The notes under the pieces are model-generated. The model saw only the letters and a program-made list of their open reading frames with translations, was not told the DNA's origin and did no database searches. The translations under genes and the position numbers were made by a program. Shown in pieces: positions 16,135 to 24,311 of a stretch of DNA of 25,637 nucleotides. The stretch comes from DATHTS01 sp041940425. Lineage in GTDB: Bacteria > Acidobacteriota > Blastocatellia > Pyrinomonadales > Pyrinomonadaceae. The first letter of the stretch is position 1. Each line of letters starts with the position of its first letter. The DNA is taken from positions 1 to 25,637 of the forward strand of contig JBGTSF010000068.1 of the NCBI GenBank assembly GCA_041940425.1, read 5' to 3'.

Positions 16135-16743
16135 ATGATTGGAAACAGATTAAAAAGAGGTAAAACCGCTAGACAAAAAGGATTTAGCCTGCCCGAACTG
16201 GTTATAGTTTTACTGGTTTTGGCAATTCTGGTAACGCTCGCGCTTCCGCAGGTCATTTCATCGCGCCGTTTGTTTAGATTTTCCGCTCTGCAGAGACAGG
16301 TCGCCTCATCGCTTCGTGACGCGCGTCAGGATGCGATGGGACAGAGAACTCCGGTTACGTTTCAATACATTAACGGCACGAAAGAGGTCAGAATACACGG
16401 CGGCAAATACGGCGCGGCGGGCGATGCCAAAAATCTCGTATTGCAAATGTCCGGTTCGGGGCTCGATCCGGCTGATATATTTTACGGTCGCCCGTCGGGC
16501 GTTTCGACCGCCGCGCTCGGCGACGGCACCGATCTGTCAAATCTGACATCCGGCATCCTTGAAATCACGTTTCAACCCGACGGCTCGGTAGTTGACGCGG
16601 GCGGCAATCCGCAAAACAGTGCGATGTTTTTTTATCATGGCAAACACGCCGAGGAAACCGCGTTTGCCGTTTCCATTCTCGGCGCGGGCGGACGCGCAAA
16701 AGTCTGGCGTTACAGCAAGCAAACGAACAGTTATGTCGAATAA
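16135..16743 (+). CDS. FimT/GspH-like minor pseudopilin
   Basis: This 202-residue protein has a class III prepilin signal. A basic leader of 16 residues ends at K15-G16, followed by F17-S-L-P-E21 (Glu at mature position 5) and a hydrophobic helix (LVIVLLVLAILVTLALP). PilD-type prepilin peptidase should cut after G16 and methylate F17. The periplasmic part carries the helix typical of FimT/GspH (LQRQVASSLRDARQDAMGQR) and then a beta-rich head. It heads a four-gene minor-pilin unit. No strong Shine-Dalgarno sequence precedes the ATG, so the start is set by the short basic leader. Minor pilins prime pilus assembly and sit at the tip. Confidence 0.88.
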   Translation: MIGNRLKRGKTARQKGFSLPELVIVLLVLAILVTLALPQVISSRRLFRFSALQRQVASSLRDARQDAMGQRTPVTFQYINGTKEVRIHGGKYGAAGDAKNLVLQMSGSGLDPADIFYGRPSGVSTAALGDGTDLSNLTSGILEITFQPDGSVVDAGGNPQNSAMFFYHGKHAEETAFAVSILGAGGRAKVWRYSKQTNSYVE

Positions 16744-17329
16744 AAATACATTACAGATACAAAGTTCCCGGAAGCGGGGCGGCGAATCGGGCTTTACACT
16801 GCTCGAAGCGATTTTTGCAATTTTTATTTTGACCATCGGACTAGTCGGAACGGCGGCAGCCATCACATACGCGCTCCAACTCGGTGCGATCAGCAAAAAT
16901 GTTACAAAATCCAAACTGCTCGTCGTCGCCTCGTTTGAAGAGATCGAATCGTTAAGAAATTCCCGCCGTCTCGATTTTAAACAGATCGCCAATGCCGGAA
17001 GCGTTGACAACACCGGTTCGGCAAATTTTTTCGGCGGTTTTAGGACGGGATTTAATCCGATTTCTTCAGAACCCGGTCTTGACGGCGTTTTCGGAACGGA
17101 TGACGACTTGAGCATTTCGGCTGGACGCGACGGAGTTTTCGGAACGGCGGACGACGTAACCGATCCGGCGCGCATCCGCGACGGCTACACGCGCCAGATC
17201 ACGATCACAAATATGAGCAAATCAATAAAAAAGGTCGAAATAAAAATCCGGTATCCGGGAAACGGCGGCACGATCGGTGAAATAACCGGCGTGTGTTACC
17301 TGAACGATGATGCCAGATTGACGAGATAA
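16733..17329 (+). CDS. PilV-like minor pilin
   Basis: The 198-residue product starts at the ATG at 16733, which overlaps the end of the FimT-like gene by 11 bases. An earlier in-frame ATG at 16592 would place 47 arginine-rich residues ahead of the leader and is rejected. The prepilin site is G20/F21-T-L-L-E25 followed by AIFAIFILTIGLVGTAAA. The head contains two copies of a DGVFGTxDD motif (D117 and D133, 16 residues apart), Asp-rich loops that may bind calcium. The placing between FimT-like and PilX-like genes fits PilV. Confidence 0.83.
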   Translation: MSNKNTLQIQSSRKRGGESGFTLLEAIFAIFILTIGLVGTAAAITYALQLGAISKNVTKSKLLVVASFEEIESLRNSRRLDFKQIANAGSVDNTGSANFFGGFRTGFNPISSEPGLDGVFGTDDDLSISAGRDGVFGTADDVTDPARIRDGYTRQITITNMSKSIKKVEIKIRYPGNGGTIGEITGVCYLNDDARLTR

Positions 17330-17349
17330 GACAGGCGGAGGACGAATAA

Positions 17350-20313
17350 ATGTTTTTTGAAATTTCCAAAAACTGCGAACTAAAGACAAAACCCGACAAA
17401 TCGGAAAAAGGCGCGGCTCTCGCCACTGCCGTTATAATTCTTGCCGTTTTATCCGTCATCGCCCTGACCGCTCTGGCTTTTTCATCCACCGAGGCGCGCA
17501 TCGCCGGAAGCGATCTGCAGCGTTCGCAGACTTTCTATGCCGCCAGCGCGGGATTGGAAAAAATGACCAACGATTTCAGCAACCTGTTCCGCGAAAAGAT
17601 GAATCCGACACCGCAGGATTTAGACCGTATCGAAGATGAGTATCCGGCGGAAATGGTTACGGAAGGATTTGACTTTAATCAGAATTTGGAACTCGATTCA
17701 GCAAAACTGACCGAACTCCGAACTACGCAGGGACTTCCGGCAAATGTGTTTCCGCGCGTCAATATTCCCGAAGGACCGTATGCAGGTCTTTATGCGAGCA
17801 TCATTCCTTACAAAATGTCATCGGAAGCGACGATGCGGAACACCGGCGTACAGATCAAACTTGAAAGAGAATTTAATAATTATCTTGTTCCGCTTTTCCA
17901 GTTCGGCATCTTCAGCAACGAGGACATCGAAGTTTATCCCGGTCCGTTTATGACGTTTAACGGGCGCATTCACTCGAACGGCAATATTTACGCGATGCGA
18001 AACGTAAAATTTCTCAACCGTATCACGACCGCCGGAGAATGGATTCGTAATGCCAAACGGAGCGGTGAGACGAACGATTCAAGCGGTAACGATAACGTCT
18101 GGGTGCAGGTCAACAATATCAATGTCCAAAGCACGTTCGGAAGTATGAAACCCGGTTCGGGGACGATCGGCGGTCCGAATATTGTCGGCAGCCGTTCGGG
18201 ACAGAGAGGTTTCTATCCGGGCAGTCCGAACGGAATTCCCAATACGAGTTGGGAAACCGAAACTGTGAAACCCGCCGCCAACAGCCGACCGAATCGTTTC
18301 GGGGGACAGGTTTTAACACGGACGACCGGTGCCAGCGAATTAAAACTCCCGATCGAAACCGACGGCACGAACGCCGCCGAACTGATCAAACGCTCGCTTC
18401 CGTCGGACGGCGAATTGCTTTCGACACAGCGATACCACAGCAAAGCGCAGGTCAGAATATTGATTGACGACGAAACCGCCGGAAGCGGTTCGGGCAATGT
18501 CGCGGGCATTCCCGCCGGAAAAGGATTAAAACTTTCGGCATTTACGCCTTCGGCTATCAACAATGTTCTGAAAAAAGTTTCCGACAGCGGCACGGTCAGC
18601 GGAAGCATCATCTGGCAAAAAGATAATTCGGGAGGAACAGCCGAAGCCAAAACGGTACGCGGCGTCAAAACCGCTCCCGAAACGGTCAATTCCAATTTCA
18701 TTCCGCCGGGCGCGGGAATTCAGGGAAAAATTCTGATCGAAGTCATTGACGAAAACGGCACGGCGCATGACGTAACCCAGACGATTTTAAGCATGGGCAT
18801 TACCGAAGGCGAACCGAACGGCATCGTTTATCTGCAACGACCGCTCTGGACGGCATTTGTTCAGGGAAGCCGCGACCGGCGCGGAGGCGGTTTCGATCTC
18901 GTTAATCTGACGCAAAACTACCAGCACGTCGCCGACGGCGAAATGACCGATCCTCCGGCAACCGCTTTTTACGCGAATCGCGGATTTCTCAATATGCTGC
19001 CCGGCGATGCCGACGAAGACTCGACCGCTAACGGCGGCACGGGACAAATCATACGCGAAGCGTTTCCCGTCAAAAACTACGACAAAATCGTCCCGATCAA
19101 TGTCTATAACGTCCGCGAAGGCTGGTTTCGAAGCGAAATGGACGAATATGACATTTACGAGCGCGGCATCACGAGCGTGGTCGAGATCAATATGCGAAAT
19201 CTCGCCCGGTGGCTCGACGGTGTTTACGATAACAATCTGCTTTCGGGAACAAACGCCGTCAGCGCGAATATCAAGAGCGAAGAAGGCTATGTCGTGTATA
19301 TTTCAGACCGCCGCGGCGACAAGATCAAAGCCGAATATCTTAAAGACGGAACTTCTTTTGCCAGCACCAACGGCATTGTTGATAACGAGGATATATATGG
19401 TCCGAACAATGTTCTCGATACGGGCGAAGACGTTATTGATTTCGGCTGGGAAGCCGGCGGATTAACCAAAAAAGGGCGACTTCAGCGTGATCTGACGGAA
19501 CTGCCGACGACCGGGATCGTCAAGGACGGCACGCTGAATCGTGAGGATCGCGCCAGGGAGGTTTTAAGCTGGTCATCTCTCAGCACTTCGACTTCGAGTT
19601 ATTTTCGCCGTTCGGTTCGTCTGTTTGACGGCGAAAAATTAACCACGACCGGCGCGACCGATAAACTTTCCCCGACCAAAGGCATCACGATTTCCTCGGA
19701 AAATATGGTTTATATCTGGGGCAATTACAATACGACGGGCGTTAACACGATTCCTTCGGGCGGTTCGACATTGAACAACGGCGGCTACAACGGGGCGCAA
19801 GTTCCGGCTTCGATCGTCTGCGACGCGTTTTTCCCTCTTTCCAGAACGTGGTTTGACGCTTTGAGCGCGCTCTACCCGGAAGGCGGCGGCAATGCCCGCA
19901 ATATGACCGGCGAACCTTACCGGCTTGCCGACGAAGGCGCGACCGTAACCCAAAGCACCGCTGTCCGCGCCGGGATCATCGCCGGAACGACGACTTCGAA
20001 TATGACCGCCGCGCCCGGACGGGATGCCGCCGGATTAAAACGCAACGGCGGCATCGTCAATTATCCGAGATTTTTGGAACTGTGGAACGACGGCGCGACT
20101 TTTAGAACGTGGAGTTACGCAGGTTCGTTTATCCCGCTTTTCCGTTCAACGCAGGCGGTTTCGCAGTGGGAAAACGACACTTCGGTCATTTACCTGCCGC
20201 CGAACAGAAATTGGAGTTTTGACGAAACTTTCCTCACGCCGAACAAACTCCCGCCGGGAACCCCGTTTTTCCAATACGTTCAGGCGACCGGATTCAGACA
20301 GAGCATTTATTAA
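17350..20313 (+). CDS. PilX-like pilus assembly protein, very large
   Basis: The product has 987 residues, against roughly 150-250 for classical PilX. Residues ~17-75 match the PilX N-terminal region: EKG followed by a hydrophobic helix (AALATAVIILAVLSVIALTA) and the conserved ARIAGSDLQRSQTFYAASAG segment. There is no Glu at mature position 5, as is usual for PilX-type proteins. The ~900-residue remainder is beta-rich with many Gly/Asn/Thr. It includes a segment with the TFNGRIHSNGNIY pattern (~200), typical of bacterial proteins annotated as PilX with DUF4900-like passengers, and Asp-rich loops (LPGDADEDSTANGG). GGAGGA (17335-17340) precedes the ATG. The passenger is probably displayed at the pilus tip, perhaps filling the role of PilY1, which is not found here. 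Confidence 0.8.
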   Translation: MFFEISKNCELKTKPDKSEKGAALATAVIILAVLSVIALTALAFSSTEARIAGSDLQRSQTFYAASAGLEKMTNDFSNLFREKMNPTPQDLDRIEDEYPAEMVTEGFDFNQNLELDSAKLTELRTTQGLPANVFPRVNIPEGPYAGLYASIIPYKMSSEATMRNTGVQIKLEREFNNYLVPLFQFGIFSNEDIEVYPGPFMTFNGRIHSNGNIYAMRNVKFLNRITTAGEWIRNAKRSGETNDSSGNDNVWVQVNNINVQSTFGSMKPGSGTIGGPNIVGSRSGQRGFYPGSPNGIPNTSWETETVKPAANSRPNRFGGQVLTRTTGASELKLPIETDGTNAAELIKRSLPSDGELLSTQRYHSKAQVRILIDDETAGSGSGNVAGIPAGKGLKLSAFTPSAINNVLKKVSDSGTVSGSIIWQKDNSGGTAEAKTVRGVKTAPETVNSNFIPPGAGIQGKILIEVIDENGTAHDVTQTILSMGITEGEPNGIVYLQRPLWTAFVQGSRDRRGGGFDLVNLTQNYQHVADGEMTDPPATAFYANRGFLNMLPGDADEDSTANGGTGQIIREAFPVKNYDKIVPINVYNVREGWFRSEMDEYDIYERGITSVVEINMRNLARWLDGVYDNNLLSGTNAVSANIKSEEGYVVYISDRRGDKIKAEYLKDGTSFASTNGIVDNEDIYGPNNVLDTGEDVIDFGWEAGGLTKKGRLQRDLTELPTTGIVKDGTLNREDRAREVLSWSSLSTSTSSYFRRSVRLFDGEKLTTTGATDKLSPTKGITISSENMVYIWGNYNTTGVNTIPSGGSTLNNGGYNGAQVPASIVCDAFFPLSRTWFDALSALYPEGGGNARNMTGEPYRLADEGATVTQSTAVRAGIIAGTTTSNMTAAPGRDAAGLKRNGGIVNYPRFLELWNDGATFRTWSYAGSFIPLFRSTQAVSQWENDTSVIYLPPNRNWSFDETFLTPNKLPPGTPFFQYVQATGFRQSIY

Positions 20314-20340
20314 AAACCATTTTTTTGATAGGTCAGAATA

Positions 20341-21678
20341 ATGAAACATAAATTACAAACGAGAAAACAAGCCGGCTTTTCATTGATGGAACTGCTCATC
20401 GTGCTGGTGCTGATGCTCGTTATTCTCGGCGCGGTATTTTCCCTTCTGCGCGGAACGATCATCACAGCCAACACTAATTATGAAATGACCTCAGCCGCGC
20501 AGGGGCTCAGAAACGCGCAGGAATTCATCAACCGCGATATTTTGACGCTCGGCGACGGCGCGAAAGGCTTATCGAATATCTGGCTTCCGACCCGGTTTGT
20601 AACGAGTTATCTGACCGCCCGAACCGCCGCCGATCTCGATCCTGCGAATACCGGTTATGTGATGGTCGGCGCGGTAATTTCGGATAACAATGTTCCCGCC
20701 GGAACAAATGTTCCGAACGCCAATCCGCCGACGACCGTTCTTCCGGCAACCGACCGCAGTTCGTTTCTCCGCGAAGACCGAACTTTTACCCCGATCCCAT
20801 TAACCACATCCGCCGTCAATTACACGAACGGATATTTTACTGTTCCGGGCAGTCGGGTCGGTGATTTTAATGCCGGTGAGATTTACTTTATTTCAAACGG
20901 CGTGAGCGGGACGTTCGGTACGGTTACGTCCATTGATTCGGGAAGTAGAAATGTTTACTGGTCGGACGGCGACGCTCTCGGACTTAATCGAATCGGTTTA
21001 ACCGGCAGTCTTGCCGCGATTCAGCGAGCCGGTCTCGGGATGAATCTGTTCAGAGTTCAGTTAATTCATTATTTTGTTGATGCTGACGGAAAACTGATAC
21101 GCCGCGTTTTCGGTATCAAAAATCAATCGTTTGTTGACAGCGTTATCGCCGAACATCTGGTCAACCTGCAATTTCGATATGTTCTAAAACCATCTTCCGA
21201 AAATACGATATTTGAACAGCCCGTGGAGCAATTCAATTTGGAAGATGCCGCTTCGGTAAGAAGAATCGAGCCGTTTGTCGAGGTCGAAACAGCCTATGCA
21301 CTACAGGATGGACAGAACCATCGCATCAACGGCGTAACCCAACTCGGCGTTAGAAATATACAGTTTTTAGAGGCGCCGGTACCATACGATAGTCAGGGCA
21401 ATACAGACCTTCCATCGCCCGGACCAACTCCGAGAATTACGCCGACGCCAAGCCCGACACCCGTTCCGACCCCGACTCCGGTCAGAACTCCGACGCCTGT
21501 TCCGACGCCGACTCCGGTACGGACACCGACACCTTTCCCGACGGCAACGCCGGTGCGGACGCCGACTCCGAGACCGACGGCAACGCCGGTGCGGACGCCG
21601 ACCCCGAGACCGACTCCGACTCCGACTCCGAAACCGACTCCGAAGAAAACTCCGAAACCGGGAGAGGGAGACGGTTAA
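20341..21678 (+). CDS. PilW-like minor pilin with a Pro/Thr-rich tail
   Basis: This 445-residue protein has a short leader ending A11-G12/F13-S-L-M-E17 and the hydrophobic helix LLIVLVLMLVILGAVFSLL, giving a canonical prepilin with Glu at mature position 5. The following helix (AAQGLRNAQEFINRDILTLG) and the beta-rich head of ~300 residues fit PilW-type minor pilins. The last ~85 residues are almost wholly PT-type repeats (PTPTPVRTPTP and variants with Arg and Lys), a basic, extended and possibly glycosylated stalk. It is the last gene of the minor-pilin unit, 27 bp after the PilX-like gene, and is followed by a strong terminator. Confidence 0.85.
   Translation: MKHKLQTRKQAGFSLMELLIVLVLMLVILGAVFSLLRGTIITANTNYEMTSAAQGLRNAQEFINRDILTLGDGAKGLSNIWLPTRFVTSYLTARTAADLDPANTGYVMVGAVISDNNVPAGTNVPNANPPTTVLPATDRSSFLREDRTFTPIPLTTSAVNYTNGYFTVPGSRVGDFNAGEIYFISNGVSGTFGTVTSIDSGSRNVYWSDGDALGLNRIGLTGSLAAIQRAGLGMNLFRVQLIHYFVDADGKLIRRVFGIKNQSFVDSVIAEHLVNLQFRYVLKPSSENTIFEQPVEQFNLEDAASVRRIEPFVEVETAYALQDGQNHRINGVTQLGVRNIQFLEAPVPYDSQGNTDLPSPGPTPRITPTPSPTPVPTPTPVRTPTPVPTPTPVRTPTPFPTATPVRTPTPRPTATPVRTPTPRPTPTPTPKPTPKKTPKPGEGDG
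21425..21660 (+). repeat. Repeats encoding the Pro/Thr tail
   Basis: Imperfect 6-bp (ccgact-type) and longer ~48-bp units built around ccggtgcggacgccgactcc and close variants recur through this stretch. They encode PTP and TPVRTPTP blocks. Longer near-identical units around 21540-21610 suggest recent duplication and likely length variation between strains. Confidence 0.8.
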
Positions 21679-21690
21679 ACCGTAAAACAC

Positions 21691-21728
21691 AAAAAGGCTA
21701 AATCATTTTATTTTGATTTAGCCTTTTT
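21691..21728 (+). terminator. Rho-independent terminator after the minor-pilin operon
   Basis: A perfect 15-bp stem (aaaaaggctaaatca 21691-21705 with 21714-21728) with an 8-nt loop ends in a T-run. It lies 13 bases after the PilW-like stop. Confidence 0.9.
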
Positions 21729-21873
21729 CTAAAACGTCGGACGGCGAGACTAATAGCAGCTACAAACTACCGATAATAAAATGGTTTCTTCCGTTAAGAG
21801 GCAAATTATTTAACATTTGCAGTCAACAAAAAAATCGGCAAGCCACAAATGAAAGTGAAATGCCGATAATTAA

Positions 21874-21950
21874 TGGTCGGGACGACCTGATTTGAACAGG
21901 CGACCTCTCGCACCCCAAGCGAACGCGCTACCAGACTGCGCTACGTCCCG
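21874..21950 (-). tRNA. tRNA-Pro(GGG)
   Basis: Read on the minus strand this is a complete cloverleaf: acceptor cgggacg/cgtcccg, D stem gcgc/gcgc, anticodon stem ttcgc/gcgag with loop ttggggt (anticodon GGG), T arm with loop ttcaaat, discriminator A and encoded CCA. It lies 46 bp after the MerR-type gene on the same strand. That MerR/tRNA-Pro order is also seen in other bacteria. Confidence 0.95.
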
Positions 21951-21996
21951 AAAAGACGAATTTTAAGAGTAAATTTCCCTGCCGACTTTTGTCAAA

Positions 21997-22551
21997 TCAA
22001 TACCTGCGCTGAAACTGCTTTTCCGAATCGGCGGCGCGGTTGTTTTTGAGCATTTCCCTGAGTTCGAGAAGCTGTGAAGCGAGCGTTTTTAGAGCTTCGC
22101 GGCGTTCGTCGTCAAACTCGAATTCAGTATCGTCAGCCGTCGACATTTCTTCGTTTTCGTCGTCAAAATCCGGTTCGTAATCTTCGATGTCCAAATCTTC
22201 CGTTTCGTCATCCGGCTCGGCGGTTTTGACGGCTTTCAGATGCGGTTCGGGCTTTTGCGGTTCGGGATGGACGATTTTCAGACGGCTCGCGTCGCGCAAT
22301 TCCGCCTGCAGTTTCTTTTTCGCGCCGGCAATCGTGAACATATCATCATATAAAAGCTCTTTGATGCGAAGCGCGATCTCGACATCTCGGCGGCGGTAAC
22401 TCCTTTGACCGGAACGGTTTTTCTGCGGCGAAAGCTGTGGAAACTCGGTTTCCCAGTAACGCAGAACGTGCGCCTGAACACCGACGATGTCGCAGACCTC
22501 GCCGATTTTGAAGAAAATTTTTTCCGGTATCGCAACTGCTGGTTGTCCCAT
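21997..22551 (-). CDS. MerR-family transcriptional regulator
   Basis: The 184-residue product has a MerR-type winged helix at ~12-80: FFKIGEVCDIVGVQAHVLRY recognition part, then WETEF, the wing (SGQRSYRRRDVEIALRIKEL) and the MFTIAGAKKKL helix. The rest (~105-160) is strongly acidic (Glu/Asp), with a final short helix (LASQLLELREMLKNN) that may dimerise. No cysteine cluster for metal sensing is seen. It belongs to the group of MerR-like regulators found next to tRNA-Pro, whose targets are not known to me. Start support is AGAGGA six bases upstream on the minus strand. It diverges from thiL across about 70 bp. Confidence 0.88.
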   Translation of the reverse strand: MGQPAVAIPEKIFFKIGEVCDIVGVQAHVLRYWETEFPQLSPQKNRSGQRSYRRRDVEIALRIKELLYDDMFTIAGAKKKLQAELRDASRLKIVHPEPQKPEPHLKAVKTAEPDDETEDLDIEDYEPDFDDENEEMSTADDTEFEFDDERREALKTLASQLLELREMLKNNRAADSEKQFQRRY

Positions 22552-22620
22552 TTTATCCTCTTTTTATGTTAAAGTTTTTTATAAAAACCGCCGTCGTTAT
22601 TGTAAGAATTAAAGCGGGTT

Positions 22621-23616
22621 ATGTCAATGTTTTTTATGAAAACCGAATTCGAGTTTATCAAAAGCCTCAAAGAAAAATATTCGCTGAATAAAATCGGCGA
22701 CGACTGCGCCGTTTTGCCGAAAGACAGTAAGACAGATTTGGTTATCACAACCGATCTTTTGATCGAAGAAATTGATTTTCGATTGAATTGGTCGAAGCCG
22801 GATTTTCTCGGTCACAAAGCACTCGCGGTTTCCCTTTCCGATATTGCCGCGATGGGCGCAAAACCTGTTTGGTCAATGCTTTCTATCGGCGTTCCAGACA
22901 AAATCTGGAAAACCGATTTTGTCGAAAAATTTTACGACGGCTATCTGCAATTGGCGAAAAAATTCGATGTCGAACTCATCGGGGGCGACGTTTCAAGATC
23001 GCCCGACAAGATCGTCATTGATTCGATTGCCGCGGGCGAAACGAAAAAAGGAAAAGCCGTTTTACGCTCAACGGCGAAAGCCGGGGATTTGATTTTTGTA
23101 ACCGGAAAGCTAGGCGGCGCGTCCGCCGGTCTGCGGCATTTGGAAGCTGGCGAAATTTACAAAAGTTCTAATTATAATAAACTGATCGAGCGGCAGCTGA
23201 AACCGAATCCGCAGACGAAAATCGGTCAAATTTTGGGAGAGAAAAATCTGGCGACTTCGATGATTGATCTGAGCGACGGTTTATCGAGCGATTTGTTTCA
23301 TATCTGCGAATCGTCAAAAGTCGGAGCGACAATTTACGCCGATAAAATACCGATTGAATTACAAATTAAAAATTACAAATTGCAAAATTTAAGACTCAAA
23401 ACTCAAAATTCAAAACTAGATTCAGCTTTAATCGGCGGCGAAGATTTCGAGTTGCTTTTCACCGTCAATCCGAAAAAAAAATTTCTACTTGAAAAAGAGC
23501 TGAAAAATCATAAAATTTCGCTGATCGGCGAAGTTACTGCAAATGCTGAAATAGTTGAACTTGTCAGCGAAGAAAAAATCGAGATTTTACAACCGAAAGG
23601 ATTTCGTCATTTCTGA
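22621..23616 (+). CDS. thiL: Thiamine-monophosphate kinase ThiL
   Basis: The product has 331 residues. ThiL phosphorylates thiamine monophosphate with ATP to give the cofactor thiamine diphosphate, the last step of the pathway. Family motifs in order are G26-D-D-C-A-V, S73-D-I-A-A-M-G-A80, G121-G-D123-VSRSP, I215-D-L-S-D-G220-LSSD and G272-G-E-D-F-E-L-L. Length is normal. Residues ~247-266 (QIKNYKLQNLRLKTQNSKL) are a Lys/Asn/Gln/Leu-rich insertion encoded by AT-rich repetitive DNA just before the GGEDFELL motif. The ATG at 22636 (MKTEFEFI) is an alternative start; neither has a good Shine-Dalgarno sequence. No other thiamine gene is nearby. Confidence 0.93.
   Translation: MSMFFMKTEFEFIKSLKEKYSLNKIGDDCAVLPKDSKTDLVITTDLLIEEIDFRLNWSKPDFLGHKALAVSLSDIAAMGAKPVWSMLSIGVPDKIWKTDFVEKFYDGYLQLAKKFDVELIGGDVSRSPDKIVIDSIAAGETKKGKAVLRSTAKAGDLIFVTGKLGGASAGLRHLEAGEIYKSSNYNKLIERQLKPNPQTKIGQILGEKNLATSMIDLSDGLSSDLFHICESSKVGATIYADKIPIELQIKNYKLQNLRLKTQNSKLDSALIGGEDFELLFTVNPKKKFLLEKELKNHKISLIGEVTANAEIVELVSEEKIEILQPKGFRHF
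23359..23418. repeat. AT-rich low-complexity insert within thiL
   Basis: Short near-repeats (caaattaaaaattacaaatt, then actcaaaactcaaaattc) form an in-frame 20-codon stretch. The same kind of sequence fills the spacers between the tRNA genes (for example 24970-25000 and 25405-25447), as if spacer-type DNA had expanded inside the gene. Confidence 0.6.
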
Positions 23617-23654
23617 AAAAATTTTGCACGCCGGAAAATATTTTCAAAAAAATC

Positions 23655-23684
23655 TTGACAAATAAATTTTATTCGTGCTAAAAC
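23655..23684 (+). promoter_or_regulatory. Candidate promoter of a short transcription unit
   Basis: TTGACA at 23655-23660 is followed by 18 bp and TAAAAC at 23679-23684. The start would be near 23691, about 43 nt before the possible small gene at 23734. Confidence 0.5.
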
Positions 23685-23733
23685 TTTCAACTGTTCGCCG
23701 AAAGTGCGAAAAAATTTTGGGAGATAAAATAGA

Positions 23734-23898
23734 GTGATTCAAACTTGGATACATACAAATCAGAAAACGACGGACTTTGCCGCCATTATCGGAATGCGGT
23801 TTAGCAGAAGTCTGTCGGTCGGTTTGTGTGCAAGCCTCGAAGGATCGAATTATCAACCGGCACCCGGCGGCTTAGACCGTCTGGAGAATCAGAGTTAG
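23734..23898 (+). CDS. Possible 54-residue small protein
   Basis: A GTG-initiated frame is preceded by GGGAG (23719-23723) at a 10-nt spacing and by a candidate promoter. It ends just before a GC-rich hairpin, so it has the outline of a self-contained short gene. The peptide begins IQTWIHTNQKTTDFAAIIG after the start residue, continues with an Arg/Ser segment (MRFSRSLSVGLCASLEGSNY) and ends PGGLDRLENQS. It has one Cys and no clear signal peptide or membrane span. I do not recognise it. The transcript could equally be a non-coding RNA. Confidence 0.4.
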   Translation: MIQTWIHTNQKTTDFAAIIGMRFSRSLSVGLCASLEGSNYQPAPGGLDRLENQS

Positions 23899-23903
23899 CA
23901 AAG

Positions 23904-23929
23904 CGGGAGCGGCATCGTTTCCGCTCCCG
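23904..23929 (+). terminator. GC-rich hairpin, terminator-like
   Basis: cgggagcgg (23904-23912) pairs with ccgctcccg (23921-23929) around an 8-nt loop, five bases after the small frame's stop. No U-tract follows, so termination would be weak. Confidence 0.5.
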
Positions 23930-23983
23930 AAACATAAATTTTCAGAAAAGAGTTTTCAGTTAAAAACTCGAAAAAGTTTTAGG

Positions 23984-24036
23984 AGCGGTAACGCAAAAAG
24001 TTCTCGAAAGGAATTTTTAGTGTTACCGCTTTTTTC
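23984..24036 (+). terminator. Long stem-loop terminator
   Basis: agcggtaac (23984-23992) pairs with gttaccgct (24022-24030) and encloses a second stem (aaaaagttct/aggaattttt). Six T residues follow at 24031-24036, giving a clear intrinsic terminator on the plus strand. Confidence 0.8.
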
Positions 24037-24142
24037 GTGTTTTTGAACGGATGTTTGACAACTGAATAACCGAAAAATGTTCGGATGAAGTTTTTTTTTG
24101 CTTGGCGAAGATGCGGCAGAAATAAATTTATCCGAACAAAAT

Positions 24143-24274
24143 AAAAAGGCAGAGAGTTTTGGAAAGACTTTCAGTTTCGATAAAAACTTTGGCGAGTTCC
24201 CGAAAACTGAAAATCTTATGCGGTTCTTTTCGGCGCATTTTTGCGTCCGAAGTCTGCCGGTTCTCTGCCTTTTT
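24143..24274 (+). other. Candidate structured RNA closed by a 13-bp stem
   Basis: aaaaaggcagaga (24143-24155) pairs exactly with 24262-24274, and the right arm ends in a T-run. Inside are two further stems: an interrupted pairing of actttcagttt (24169-24179) with aaactgaaaat (24205-24215), and atgcg/cgcat (24219-24239). The result is a branched ~130-nt fold. An open frame of 67 codons crosses it (24098-24301) but lacks a Shine-Dalgarno sequence and follows the fold, so I favour a non-coding element. It may be a small RNA or an intergenic mobile palindrome. Confidence 0.35.
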
Positions 24275-24311
24275 TATTTTTACACAGAATTTTTGATTTA
24301 GAAAATTTCAC

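Noticed and set aside
16592..16732. Earlier start for the PilV-like gene
   Set aside because: The extra residues are an Arg-rich shadow of the FimT-like gene and would put the prepilin site far from the N-terminus.
24098..24301. 67-codon open frame before the tRNA array
   Set aside because: No ribosome binding site is seen, composition is odd, and the frame runs through an inverted-repeat fold that explains the sequence better.
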